Positions 1 through 6,957 of a DNA stretch of 64,000 bases are shown here, piece after piece (the first letter of the stretch is position 1; each line of letters begins with the position of its first letter). Source of the DNA: Microbacterium arabinogalactanolyticum (GTDB taxonomy: Bacteria; Actinomycetota; Actinomycetes; Actinomycetales; Microbacteriaceae); the NCBI RefSeq assembly GCF_030268005.1, contig NZ_BRZC01000007.1, forward strand, positions 953,611-1,017,610, written 5' to 3'. A program made the position numbers and the translations under genes. A model generated the notes under the pieces. It was not told the origin of the DNA, ran no database searches, and saw only the letters and a program-made list of their open reading frames with translations.

Positions 1-743
1 TTCGGCTGCGGCGCGACCATCACGCGCACGGCATCCATCACGCGCTTGTAGTTGGCCAGCGGCTCACCCATGCCCATGAACACGATGTTCGAGACCCGCT
101 CCATGGAGTGGTCGCTCGCCCGCTTGCCGCCCAGCTCGCCGTTCGCGATGGCGCGGTTGGCGCGCACGATCTGCTCGACGATCTCGGCCGTCGACATGTT
201 GCGGGTCAGGCCCGCCTGGCCGGTGGCGCAGAAGGGGCAGTTCATGCCGCAGCCCGCCTGCGACGACACGCACAGCGTGATCCGGCCGGGATAGCGCATC
301 AGCACCGATTCGACCAGGGCGCCGTCATGCAGCCGCCAGAGGAACTTGATGGTGTCGCCGCGGTCGGTGGTGAGCCGGCGCACCTCGGTCATGAGCGGCG
401 GCAGCATCCCGCCGACGAGCTCCTCGCGCTGGTCCGCGGGAAGGTCGGTCATGTGCGCCGGGTCGGAGGTGTAGTGCGTGAAGTAGTGGGTCGACAGCTG
501 CTTCGCACGGAAACCGGGGAGCCCCAGCTCCTTCACCTTCGTGATGCGCTCCTCGGGCGTCATGTCGGCCAGGTGCACGGGCGGCTTGCCGCGCTTGGGG
601 CTCGCGAACTGCAGCAACGGCCGCCCCTCGGCATCCTTCTTCTGCGTCCACCCCTCCGTGGCAGGGCGCACCTGCGTGCGAGCGGGCCCGGTGGTGCGCA
701 CGGGCGTGCTGCGGGCAGGCGGGGTCTTGTCGGATGCAGGCAT
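1..743 (-). CDS. rlmN: 23S rRNA (adenine2503-C2)-methyltransferase RlmN, C-terminus cut by window edge
   Basis: Radical-SAM enzyme that methylates C2 of A2503 in 23S rRNA (and A37 of some tRNAs in related enzymes). About 247 N-terminal residues are visible. The cluster-binding motif [12 protein letters not shown] (CxxxCxxC spacing) lies near residues 162-173, and the SAM-contact segment [14 protein letters not shown] follows near residue 218. The C-terminal part, with the second catalytic cysteine, lies beyond base 1. The start at 743 is supported by a TACCCT hexamer ending six bases upstream, which suggests a leaderless transcript, since no Shine-Dalgarno is present. The residues before about position 55 are basic and Pro/Thr-rich and probably disordered. 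The family assignment is secure. Confidence 0.95.
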   Translation of the reverse strand, partial: MPASDKTPPARSTPVRTTGPARTQVRPATEGWTQKKDAEGRPLLQFASPKRGKPPVHLADMTPEERITKVKELGLPGFRAKQLSTHYFTHYTSDPAHMTDLPADQREELVGGMLPPLMTEVRRLTTDRGDTIKFLWRLHDGALVESVLMRYPGRITLCVSSQAGCGMNCPFCATGQAGLTRNMSTAEIVEQIVRANRAIANGELGGKRASDHSMERVSNIVFMGMGEPLANYKRVMDAVRVMVAPQP

Positions 744-822
744 GCATCAAGGGTACGGGGAACGACCCGCGAGAGGGCTGGATGCCCGGTATCCGAGCCT
801 CCGGACTGGCAGGCTGGTCGGC

Positions 823-1281
823 ATGGAACCATGGATGTGGATCGTGGCCGTCGTCGTCCTGCTGGTGCTCGTACCGTGGGCCACCAAGGGGATGCGGCCG
901 AAGGCGCCGCAGCCACCGCAGCCGACGGCGTCCATCGCACCTCGCGCCCTGTCTCCCGCGGAGTCCGCCGAGATCGACGCTCTGGTCGCCGGCGACCGGA
1001 AGATCGCGGCGATCAAGCGCCTGCGCGAGCTGCAGTCGCTGGGACTGCAGGAGGCCAAGGACGCGATCGACGCCTGGGATCCCGGAACGACGTGGACGCC
1101 GGCCGCGGCGGCATCCGCTTCCGCTTCCGCTTCCGCACCAGGGGACGCCCTGACGCCGGCAGCCCGCGCCGAGATCGCCGCGCTCATCGCCGGCGACGAG
1201 AAGATCCGGGCGATCAAGCGCTACCGCGAGGAGACCGGCGTGGGGCTGAAACAGGCGAAGGACGCCGTCGAGAACTGGTGA
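823..1281 (+). CDS. Membrane-anchored protein with two ribosomal L7/L12 C-terminal-like modules
   Basis: A 152-residue protein. Residues 1-20 form one N-terminal membrane segment (WIVAVVVLLVLVPW). Two copies of a roughly 40-residue module follow, near residues 48-84 and 110-150: AEIDALVAGDRKIAAIKRLR and AEIAALIAGDEKIRAIKRYR, each continuing into LGLQEAKDAID or VGLKQAKDAVE. That pattern (KIxxIKxxRExxGLGLKEAKDxVE) is the C-terminal domain of ribosomal protein L7/L12. A low-complexity Ala/Ser linker joins the modules. L7/L12 itself has neither a membrane segment nor a duplicated C-terminal domain, so this is a paralogous use of the fold. Function is unknown. The start follows CAGGCT by seven bases (leaderless type). 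The gene stops four bases before the eda operator. Confidence 0.8.
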   Translation: MEPWMWIVAVVVLLVLVPWATKGMRPKAPQPPQPTASIAPRALSPAESAEIDALVAGDRKIAAIKRLRELQSLGLQEAKDAIDAWDPGTTWTPAAAASASASASAPGDALTPAARAEIAALIAGDEKIRAIKRYREETGVGLKQAKDAVENW

Positions 1282-1284
1282 ACT

Positions 1285-1318
1285 CGACTTGTAATTACAA
1301 GTCGTTTCGGCGCACAAT
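1285..1318 (+). promoter_or_regulatory. Perfect palindromic operator and promoter upstream of eda
   Basis: Positions 1285-1304 read CGACTTGTAATTACAAGTCG, a perfect 20-bp palindrome with the TTGT-N4-ACAA core typical of GntR/FadR-family operators. A candidate -35 (TTGTAA, 1289-1294) lies inside it and a candidate -10 (CACAAT, 1313-1318) is 18 bp downstream, so a bound repressor would block RNA polymerase. No GntR gene is adjacent, so the regulator would act from elsewhere. The palindrome is seen directly. The family of the binding protein is inferred from the core. Confidence 0.7.
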
Positions 1319-1339
1319 GGAGCGACGAACGGAGCCCCC

Positions 1340-1978
1340 ATGACCGACCGCCTCTCCCGCGCCCGCGCTGCCGGTGTCCTCGCCGTGCTGCGCGCTCCCT
1401 CCCCCGAGTCCGCCCTGGAGGCCGCTGACGCCATCATCCGCGGCGGCATCCCCGGTATCGAGGTCACGTACTCCACACCCGACGCCCCCGCCGTGATCCG
1501 CGAGCTGATCGCCCGCCACGGCGACGCGGCGTACATCGGCGCCGGCACGGTCACCACGCCCGAGCAGGCGGCGGCTGCGGCCGAGGCCGGTGCGGAGTTC
1601 CTGGTGAGCCCCGGCACACTCCCCGCCCTCACCCGCGCCATGCTCGACACCGGCAAGGTCGTCATGACCGGCGCACTGACGCCGACCGAGGTCATGGCGG
1701 CGCTGGAGCTGGGCGTCGACGTGGTGAAGATCTTCCCGGCATCCCTCGGCGGACCGTCCTACCTCGGTGCGCTGCGCGGCCCGTTCCCCGACGCGCCGCT
1801 GATGCCCACGGGTGGCGTCAAGCCCGAGAACGTGGCGGACTGGTTCGCAGCCGGCGCCGTGGCCGTCGGCGCGGGCGGGGACCTGGCGAACTCGGCGTCC
1901 ATCACGGCCGGCGACTGGGCCGACCTCGAGGCCCGAGCCGCCCGCTTCGCCGCCGCACTGGCCGCGGCGCGGGGCTGA
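1340..1978 (+). CDS. eda: Bifunctional KDPG / 4-hydroxy-2-oxoglutarate aldolase
   Basis: Class I aldolase that cleaves 2-keto-3-deoxy-6-phosphogluconate to pyruvate and glyceraldehyde 3-phosphate (Entner-Doudoroff and uronate routes), with possible activity on 4-hydroxy-2-oxoglutarate. At 212 residues it has the usual family length. Visible family segments are GIPGIEVTYSTPDA near residue 37, GAGTVTTPEQAAAA near 66, FLVSPGT near 90, VVKIFPAS near 130 with the Schiff-base lysine, and MPTGGVKPENV near 155 in the phosphate site. The ATG at 1340 follows an ACGGAG ribosome-binding site. It stands alone, with no edd, kdgK or uronate genes beside it, under a palindromic operator, so it is probably a satellite member of a sugar-acid regulon. 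Confidence 0.93.
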   Translation: MTDRLSRARAAGVLAVLRAPSPESALEAADAIIRGGIPGIEVTYSTPDAPAVIRELIARHGDAAYIGAGTVTTPEQAAAAAEAGAEFLVSPGTLPALTRAMLDTGKVVMTGALTPTEVMAALELGVDVVKIFPASLGGPSYLGALRGPFPDAPLMPTGGVKPENVADWFAAGAVAVGAGGDLANSASITAGDWADLEARAARFAAALAAARG

Positions 1979-1980
1979 CC

Positions 1981-2064
1981 CGTTCTCGCCCCTGCTGAGC
2001 TACCTCGCCCCTGCTCATTGACGTCGATGAGCAGGGGCGGCGGCGATCAGCAGGAGCGAGAACG
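1981..2064. repeat. Intergenic quadruplet repeat A (two direct + two inverted units, 19-nt period)
   Basis: The 11-nt unit TCGCCCCTGCT occurs at 1986-1996 and 2005-2015, 19 nt apart. Its inverse AGCAGGGGCG starts at 2030 and AGCAGGAGCGA at 2049, again 19 nt apart. The inner pair can fold into a 13-bp perfect stem (2006-2018 with 2027-2039, 8-nt loop) and the outer pair into an 18-of-20 stem (1981-2000 with 2045-2064). It lies between convergent genes, just after the eda stop, so a bidirectional terminator role is possible. There is no U-tract, however, and the same design recurs elsewhere in the window with unrelated sequence. Confidence 0.75.
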
Positions 2065-2077
2065 ACGGGAGCGCCCT

Positions 2078-2908
2078 TCAGTCCAGGAAGATGTCCGGGA
2101 ACAGCCGGTCGTCGGGGGTGCCGGGCACGGCCGCGTACTTCGAGAAGTCGGTCACGCCGTCGGCCTCGAGCACGTCCTCGACGATGAGCGTCTGGCCCGT
2201 GTACGAGGCGGCCGGCTTGTTCAGCACCGAGTAGGCGGCGTCCGCGTAGATGTCGGCGGTGCGGCTGGCCGCCATCACCCGGTCCCCGCCGAGCAGGTTC
2301 TGCACGGCGGCGGTGGCGATCGTGGTGCGCGGCCAGAGCGTGTTGGCGGCGATGCCGGCATCCGCGAACTCGGCAGCGAGACCCAGCGTCGCCATCGTCA
2401 TGCCGTACTTCGCCAGCGTGTAGCCGGTGTGGGCTCCCAGCCACTTCGCCGAGATGTTCAGCGGCGGCGACAACGAGAGGATGTGCGGGTTCGGGGCATC
2501 CTTCATGACCGGCACCGCCGCGCGCGAGAGCATGAACGTGCCGCGCACGTTGACGTCCTGCATCAGGTCGTACTTCTTGGCGGCCAGGTCGGCGGAGCGC
2601 GAGAGGTCGATGACGCTCGCGTTGTTGATCACGATGTCGATACCGCCGAACTCGCCCTGTGTCTTCAGCACGGCCTCGGTGATGTCGTCGTCGCTGCGCA
2701 CGTCGCCGACGATCGGCAGGGCCTTCCCGCCCGCCGCGCGGATCGCCTCGGCGGCGGTGTGCACGGTGCCCTCGAGCTTGGGGTGCGGGGTGTCGGTCTT
2801 GGCGAGCATCGCGATGTTCGCGCCGTCGGCCGCGGCGCGCAGCGCGATGGCGAGGCCGATGCCGCGGCTGCCGCCCGACATCAGGATGGTCTTTCCTGTG
2901 AGGGACAT
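2078..2908 (-). CDS. Short-chain dehydrogenase/reductase, HSDL2-like
   Basis: NAD(P)-dependent SDR of 276 residues resembling the catalytic part of hydroxysteroid dehydrogenase-like protein 2, a protein associated with fatty-acid metabolism. Diagnostic segments are MSGGSRGIGLAIALRAA (cofactor loop, near residue 10), AKTDTPHPKLEGTVHTAAE (near 35), NNASVIDL (near 95), SLSPPLNISAKW (catalytic Ser region, near 150) and YTLAKYGM (YxxxK, near 167). The SPPLN and YTLAKYGM variants are characteristic of HSDL2 rather than typical FabG proteins. The start at 2908 has an AGGAGAA ribosome-binding site. It is co-transcribed 38 bp behind the HSD10-like gene, with near-identical start contexts (CGAAGGAGAA) in front of both. 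The physiological substrate cannot be read from sequence. Confidence 0.85.
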   Translation of the reverse strand: MSLTGKTILMSGGSRGIGLAIALRAAADGANIAMLAKTDTPHPKLEGTVHTAAEAIRAAGGKALPIVGDVRSDDDITEAVLKTQGEFGGIDIVINNASVIDLSRSADLAAKKYDLMQDVNVRGTFMLSRAAVPVMKDAPNPHILSLSPPLNISAKWLGAHTGYTLAKYGMTMATLGLAAEFADAGIAANTLWPRTTIATAAVQNLLGGDRVMAASRTADIYADAAYSVLNKPAASYTGQTLIVEDVLEADGVTDFSKYAAVPGTPDDRLFPDIFLD

Positions 2909-2946
2909 GGGTTCTCCTTCGAGCGTGCGTTCAGGTCGGCGAATGG

Positions 2947-3708
2947 TCACTTCGGGGCCATGCGGATGGCGCCGTCCAGGCGGATGGTCTCGCCGTTCAG
3001 GTAGCCGTTGGCGACGATGTGCTCCACCAGCGCGGCGTACTCGTCGGGCCTGCCGAGGCGGGACGGATACGGCACCTGCTGGCCGAGCGAGTCCTGCGCC
3101 GCCTGCGGAAGGCCGGCGAGCATCGGCGTCTCCATGATGCCGGGGGCGATCGTGCAGACGCGGATGCCGTAGCGGGCCAGCTCGCGCGCGATCGGCAGGG
3201 TCATGGCGTGCACGCCGCCCTTGGACGCGGAGTACGCGGGCTGCCCGATCTGGCCGTCGAAGGCCGCGACGCTGGCGGTGCTGACGATCACGCCACGGTC
3301 GCCGTCGTCGGTCGGCTCGTTCTGGGCGATGACGGCGGACGCCTGCGAGATCACGTTGAACGTGCCGACGAGGTTGATGCGGATGATGCGCTCGAACGCG
3401 TCCAGATCGGCCGGGTTGCCGTCGCGGTCGAGCACCTTGGCGGGCGGGGCGATGCCCGCGCAGTTGACGACCACGCGCAGCGGTGCGGTCGCCTGAGCGG
3501 ATGCCACGGCCGCGGCCACCTGCTCGGCGCTGGTGACGTCGGCGGGCGCGAACGTGCCGCCGAGCTCCGCGGCGATCTCGGCACCGGCCGAGTTCGGCAG
3601 GTCGATGATCGTGACCTGCGCGCCGGCTGCGGCGAGACGCCGTGCGGTCGCGAGTCCGAGTCCGCTGGCTCCGCCCGTGATGAGCGCGCCCTGTCCCGTG
3701 ATCTGCAT
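2947..3708 (-). CDS. 3-hydroxyacyl-CoA dehydrogenase type-2-like SDR (HSD10-like)
   Basis: SDR of 253 residues, strikingly similar across its length to HSD17B10 (3-hydroxy-2-methylbutyryl-CoA dehydrogenase). Visible segments are GGASGLGLATARRLA (cofactor site, near residue 11), IIDLPNSAG (near 34, an acidic residue favouring NAD), FAPADVTS, NCAGIAPP, STASVAAFDGQIGQPAYSAS (catalytic Ser and Tyr, near 140-157), TIAPGIMETPML and the C-terminal GETIRLDGAIRMAPK. It probably oxidises a short or branched 3-hydroxyacyl-CoA in isoleucine or fatty-acid breakdown. ATG 3708 was chosen over an in-frame codon at 3729 because GAAGGAGAAC sits immediately upstream. It is the first gene of a two-gene operon. 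Confidence 0.9.
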   Translation of the reverse strand: MQITGQGALITGGASGLGLATARRLAAAGAQVTIIDLPNSAGAEIAAELGGTFAPADVTSAEQVAAAVASAQATAPLRVVVNCAGIAPPAKVLDRDGNPADLDAFERIIRINLVGTFNVISQASAVIAQNEPTDDGDRGVIVSTASVAAFDGQIGQPAYSASKGGVHAMTLPIARELARYGIRVCTIAPGIMETPMLAGLPQAAQDSLGQQVPYPSRLGRPDEYAALVEHIVANGYLNGETIRLDGAIRMAPK

Positions 3709-3780
3709 GAGTTCTCCTTCGAACGGCACTGGTTGAATCGAACGGCGGTGTTGACGGAGGTTTCACCGGACGGCGGTTCG

Positions 3781-3830
3781 CACCGACGGTGATTGCGACT
3801 GAGTCTCAGCATACGTGGTTCTGAGTCTCC
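3781..3830. promoter_or_regulatory. Clustered palindromes between the SDR operon and the DUF488 gene
   Basis: The divergent intergenic region 3709-3869 holds a perfect palindrome CACCGACGGTG (3781-3791), a second CTGAGTCTCAG (3799-3809), and a half-conserved copy CTGAGTCTCC (3821-3830) whose centre is 22 bp (about two helical turns) from the second. Such spaced palindromes fit a TetR- or MarR-like repressor of the divergent genes, but no regulator gene is adjacent. The palindromes are seen; their function is inferred. Confidence 0.45.
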
Positions 3831-3869
3831 CCACTGGCGGGATCACCGCAGGAGGGGGATGCTGAGCAC

Positions 3870-4232
3870 ATGGAACTCCGTCGGAAACGAGCCTACGACA
3901 GCGCTTCAGCCGAAGACGGGTTCCGGGTTCTCGTCGACCGGCTGTGGCCACGGGGCGTGTCGAAGGAGCGTGCCGCGATCGATCTGTGGGCCAAGGACGT
4001 CGCCCCCAGCACCGCACTCCGGCACGACTGGCATGCGGCTCCGGACGCCGATTTCGAGGTGAACGCCGATCGTTACCGTGCGCAGCTGGCCGACGAGAGC
4101 GCGCCGGCGCTGCAGGCCCTGGTCGATGAGCTCCGGGGCCGCCCCGTCGTCACGCTGGTTTACGCGGTGGCGAACACCGAGCACAACCACGCCGTCGTGC
4201 TCGAGGGCGTGCTGAAGTCGCTGCTGGACTGA
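3870..4232 (+). CDS. DUF488 family protein
   Basis: A 120-residue protein of the DUF488 family, with the typical segments RAYDSASAEDGFRVLVDRLWPRG (near residues 7-29), LWAKDVAPSTALRHDW (near 39-54) and VVTLVYAVANTEHNHAVVL (near 92-110). The family is widespread in bacteria and has no settled biochemical role. The start at 3870 is preceded by GATGCT and six bases, which fits a leaderless start. A purine-rich AGGAGGGGG lies 12 bases upstream and could serve as a distant ribosome-binding site. It diverges from the SDR operon and is followed 16 bases later by an unrelated membrane protein. Confidence 0.85.
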   Translation: MELRRKRAYDSASAEDGFRVLVDRLWPRGVSKERAAIDLWAKDVAPSTALRHDWHAAPDADFEVNADRYRAQLADESAPALQALVDELRGRPVVTLVYAVANTEHNHAVVLEGVLKSLLD

Positions 4233-4248
4233 CCGCTACGCTGGCGAC

Positions 4249-5352
4249 GTGCCCCTGCGTGCCGCCACAGAGCTCGACACCGCTGCGCTGACAGCATCCG
4301 TGCCCCTCGCCGAGGCGCGCGCGATCGCGCGCGAGGCGGATGCCGCCGGTCCGGCGAGCGCACGCCGGCCCCGCGCGGCCGTCCTGCTGCTGATCGTGGC
4401 GATGTTCGGGCTGACGCTGACGCTCTTCGCCCCGATGTCGGCGCGGATGCTGTCCGGCCGACCGGACGCCGCCGACATCGCGTTCGCGATCATCGGAGTC
4501 CTCATCCCGCTCGGCATGCTCGCCGTGCCGGTGTGGATCGCCGCACGCTGGCTGGCCGAGGACCGGCGGCGGGTGCGCCTTCGTGGCTTCGCGGCGGCGA
4601 ACGGCTGGACCTATCGCTTCTGGGCGCCGTCCGGCGGCGCCGTCGGCCCGGCGTTCGAGGCCGGCGGCGACGAGAACCTGTTCGACGTGCTGCGCACCGC
4701 CGATCGGGGCGTCGAGTTCGGCCGCTACAAGTCGGTGACGGGCACCGGGCGCAGCCGAACGGTCAGGACCACCGAGTACGCGACCTTCTCGGTCGCGGCC
4801 GAGCTGCCGCACATCGTGCTCGACAGCCGCGCCAACGACGGCCCGTTCGGACGCAGCAACCTGGTGCTCGATCCGGTGCGCGATCAGCGCCTCAAGCTCG
4901 AGGGCGACTTCGACCGCTCGTTCCGCATGTACTGTCCGACCGGCTACGAGAGGGATGCCCTGTACCTGCTGCCTCCCGACATCATGCAGTCACTGCTCAC
5001 ACACGCCCGCGCGCTGGACGTCGAGCTCAGCGGTTCGACCGTGCGGCTCTACGCCCCGCAGGGCATCATCACGACCGACGGCGACAGCTGGCGGGGACTG
5101 CTCGAGACGGTCGAGTCGATCCGCGACATGGCGCGCCAGTGGGCGCAGTGGCGCGATGACAGGCTCATGCCGGAGGACGCGGTCGGTTCGTGGCCCGGTG
5201 CACGCCCGCTCGGCGTCGCCCGGCAGGGTCGACGGCTGCGCAGCCGCTTCCCCTGGTTCGCGTTCGTCTTCGGGCTCGTCGGACTCATCGTGTGGCTGAT
5301 CTCGGTCATCAGCGAGGCGGCCGAGGGCATCGCCGGCTGGATGGGCGGCTGA
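4249..5352 (+). CDS. Uncharacterised membrane protein (about 367 aa)
   Basis: The protein is not recognised. It has a 40-residue Ala-rich cytoplasmic start, two membrane segments near residues 45-65 (AVLLLIVAMFGLTLTLF) and 78-100 (FAIIGVLIPLGMLAVPVWIA), a soluble domain of about 230 residues, and a third membrane segment near 337-357 (FAFVFGLVGLIVWLIS). The soluble part has conserved-looking elements (NGWTYRFWAPS, VEFGRYKSVTGTGRSRTV, HIVLDSRANDG) that resemble domains annotated only as unknown in actinobacteria. The GTG start at 4249 has no Shine-Dalgarno but follows TACGCT (4237-4242) by six bases, so a leaderless transcript is likely. Confidence 0.75.
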   Translation: MPLRAATELDTAALTASVPLAEARAIAREADAAGPASARRPRAAVLLLIVAMFGLTLTLFAPMSARMLSGRPDAADIAFAIIGVLIPLGMLAVPVWIAARWLAEDRRRVRLRGFAAANGWTYRFWAPSGGAVGPAFEAGGDENLFDVLRTADRGVEFGRYKSVTGTGRSRTVRTTEYATFSVAAELPHIVLDSRANDGPFGRSNLVLDPVRDQRLKLEGDFDRSFRMYCPTGYERDALYLLPPDIMQSLLTHARALDVELSGSTVRLYAPQGIITTDGDSWRGLLETVESIRDMARQWAQWRDDRLMPEDAVGSWPGARPLGVARQGRRLRSRFPWFAFVFGLVGLIVWLISVISEAAEGIAGWMGG

Positions 5353-5387
5353 GCGCGCCCGCGCCGCTGACGGGTCAGGATGGATGC

Positions 5388-6125
5388 ATGTCCATTCCTG
5401 CAGCGCCCGTCGACGTCCCTGACCGCGTGCACGACCTGGCCGGTGACGCCCGGCTCGAACCCGTCTGGGCGAACGACATCGGCGGCCTGACCTTCCGCGC
5501 GAGCCCGGCCGCCGGGCATCCGTTCTACATCAAGTGGGGCCCACGCAACGACGAGTGGAACCTGCGCGACGAGGCCGAGAGGCTGCGCTGGGCGGGGCAC
5601 TGGATCCGGGTGCCGGAGGTCATCGACCAGGGTCACGATGCCACCCACGAGTGGCTGGTCACGAAGGCGATCGACGGCGACAGCGCCGTGCACCCGCGCT
5701 GGGTGGCGCGCCCCGAGATCGCGGTGCGCGCGGTCGGCGAGGGCCTGCGGGCACTGCACGACGCGCTGCCCGCCGACGACTGCCCGTGGGACTGGGCGGT
5801 CGAGAGCCGCATCGCGAACGCCGAGCGCCGAGGCATCCGCGTCCCCGAGCGCTTCCATGACGCCCCGCCGATCGACCGTCTTGTCGTCTGCCACGCGGAT
5901 GCCTGCTGCCCGAACACCCTGATCGGGGACGACGGCCGCTGGCTGGCGCACGTCGACCTCGGGCTGCTCGGCGTGGGCGACCGCTGGGGCGACATCGCGG
6001 TCGCCTCTATGAGCACCGAGTGGAACTACGGACCGGGCTGGGAGGACGCGCTCATCGAGGCGTACGGCCTGGAGCCCGACCGCGAGAGGCTGGCGTACTA
6101 CCGGGAGCTGTGGAACGCGACCTGA
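5388..6125 (+). CDS. Aminoglycoside 3'-phosphotransferase-like kinase
   Basis: Phosphotransferase of 245 residues in the APH(3') branch of the protein-kinase-like fold. The Brenner motif VCHADACCPNTLI (near residues 166-178) supplies the catalytic Asp and the Mg-binding Asn. HVDLGLLGVGDRWGDIAVA (near 188-206) corresponds to the metal-binding segment and the distal helix of APH(3') enzymes, and the C-terminal GWEDALIEAYGL matches the family end. These enzymes move the ATP gamma-phosphate to the 3'-OH of kanamycin or neomycin-type drugs. Orthologues in soil actinobacteria may act on other substrates, so resistance is inferred. ATG 5388 follows CAGGAT by six bases. No mobile element or second resistance gene lies beside it. 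Confidence 0.85.
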   Translation: MSIPAAPVDVPDRVHDLAGDARLEPVWANDIGGLTFRASPAAGHPFYIKWGPRNDEWNLRDEAERLRWAGHWIRVPEVIDQGHDATHEWLVTKAIDGDSAVHPRWVARPEIAVRAVGEGLRALHDALPADDCPWDWAVESRIANAERRGIRVPERFHDAPPIDRLVVCHADACCPNTLIGDDGRWLAHVDLGLLGVGDRWGDIAVASMSTEWNYGPGWEDALIEAYGLEPDRERLAYYRELWNAT

Positions 6126-6147
6126 GTCGACCGCCGACGGAGCCCTG

Positions 6148-6957
6148 TCAGCTCCACACGAAGCGGAAGACCCCCGATGCCACGGCGGCGGCGATCGCGA
6201 TCACCATGATGGCCACCCCGCCCAGCACCGCGACGGCGTCTCGCGGATGCAGTCGCGAGGGCCGCGACCACGTGCGCGGGAGGCCGGAACCGAAGCCGCG
6301 CGCCTCCATGGCCATCGCCAGTTTGGTGCCGCGGCGCACGGCGAACACGAGCAGCACGAACGCCATCGAGAAGAAGCGGCGCAGCGCACCGTGATCACCG
6401 ACACCGCGCGCCCTGCGGGCCAGCGCCATCGTGCGCCAGTCATCGAGGAACAGTCCCAGCATCCGCGTGCCGGCGAGCACGCCCAGCACGAAGCGGCTCG
6501 GCAGGTGAGCGACCTGCGCGAGCGCGTCGCCGAGCTCGGTGGGGTCGGTGCGCCCGAAGAGCAGGATGGTCGGCAGACCCAGCGCGATCACGCGCAGCGT
6601 CACGGCGATGGCCAGTTCGATCGATCCCTCGCTGATCGCGGCGACGCCGAATCGCCAGAACACGTGCCCCTCGGGCTCGGCGTACAGCAGCATGCTCAGC
6701 CCCGCGATCGGCGAGAACAGCGCGATGGGCAGCAGCCGGCGCAGCACCGTAAGCACTGCAAGGCCGGTGAGGGGAAGGCACAGCAGCTGCAGCGCGATCG
6801 CGACCAGCGCGCTGACCGGGTCGATCGATGCGAACAGCGGAACCGAGAGCAGGAGGGCCAGCACGAGCTTGGTCACCGGGTTGACACCATCGAGCCAGGC
6901 GGCGCGCGTCGTGCCGGCGAGAGCGGATACCCGGGTCTGCGCCCTCACGACGGTCAC
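6148..6957 (-). CDS. ykoC: ECF transporter T component (thiamine/HMP type, YkoC-like)
   Basis: Transmembrane coupling protein (EcfT) of 269 residues that joins the two ATPase domains to the substrate-binding S protein. It begins VVRAQTRVSALAGTTRAAWLDGVNPVTKL, the usual cytoplasmic lead-in. Several hydrophobic segments follow (near 30-50, 55-75, 100-150 and 235-260), as does the Ala-Arg coupling-helix motif TMALARRARGVGD near residue 185, with a second coupling element AMAMEARGFGSG near 222. The GTG start overlaps the stop of the ATPase gene by four bases (6954-6957), so translation is coupled. It is the last gene of the riboswitch-controlled operon. Confidence 0.92.
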   Translation of the reverse strand: MTVVRAQTRVSALAGTTRAAWLDGVNPVTKLVLALLLSVPLFASIDPVSALVAIALQLLCLPLTGLAVLTVLRRLLPIALFSPIAGLSMLLYAEPEGHVFWRFGVAAISEGSIELAIAVTLRVIALGLPTILLFGRTDPTELGDALAQVAHLPSRFVLGVLAGTRMLGLFLDDWRTMALARRARGVGDHGALRRFFSMAFVLLVFAVRRGTKLAMAMEARGFGSGLPRTWSRPSRLHPRDAVAVLGGVAIMVIAIAAAVASGVFRFVWS

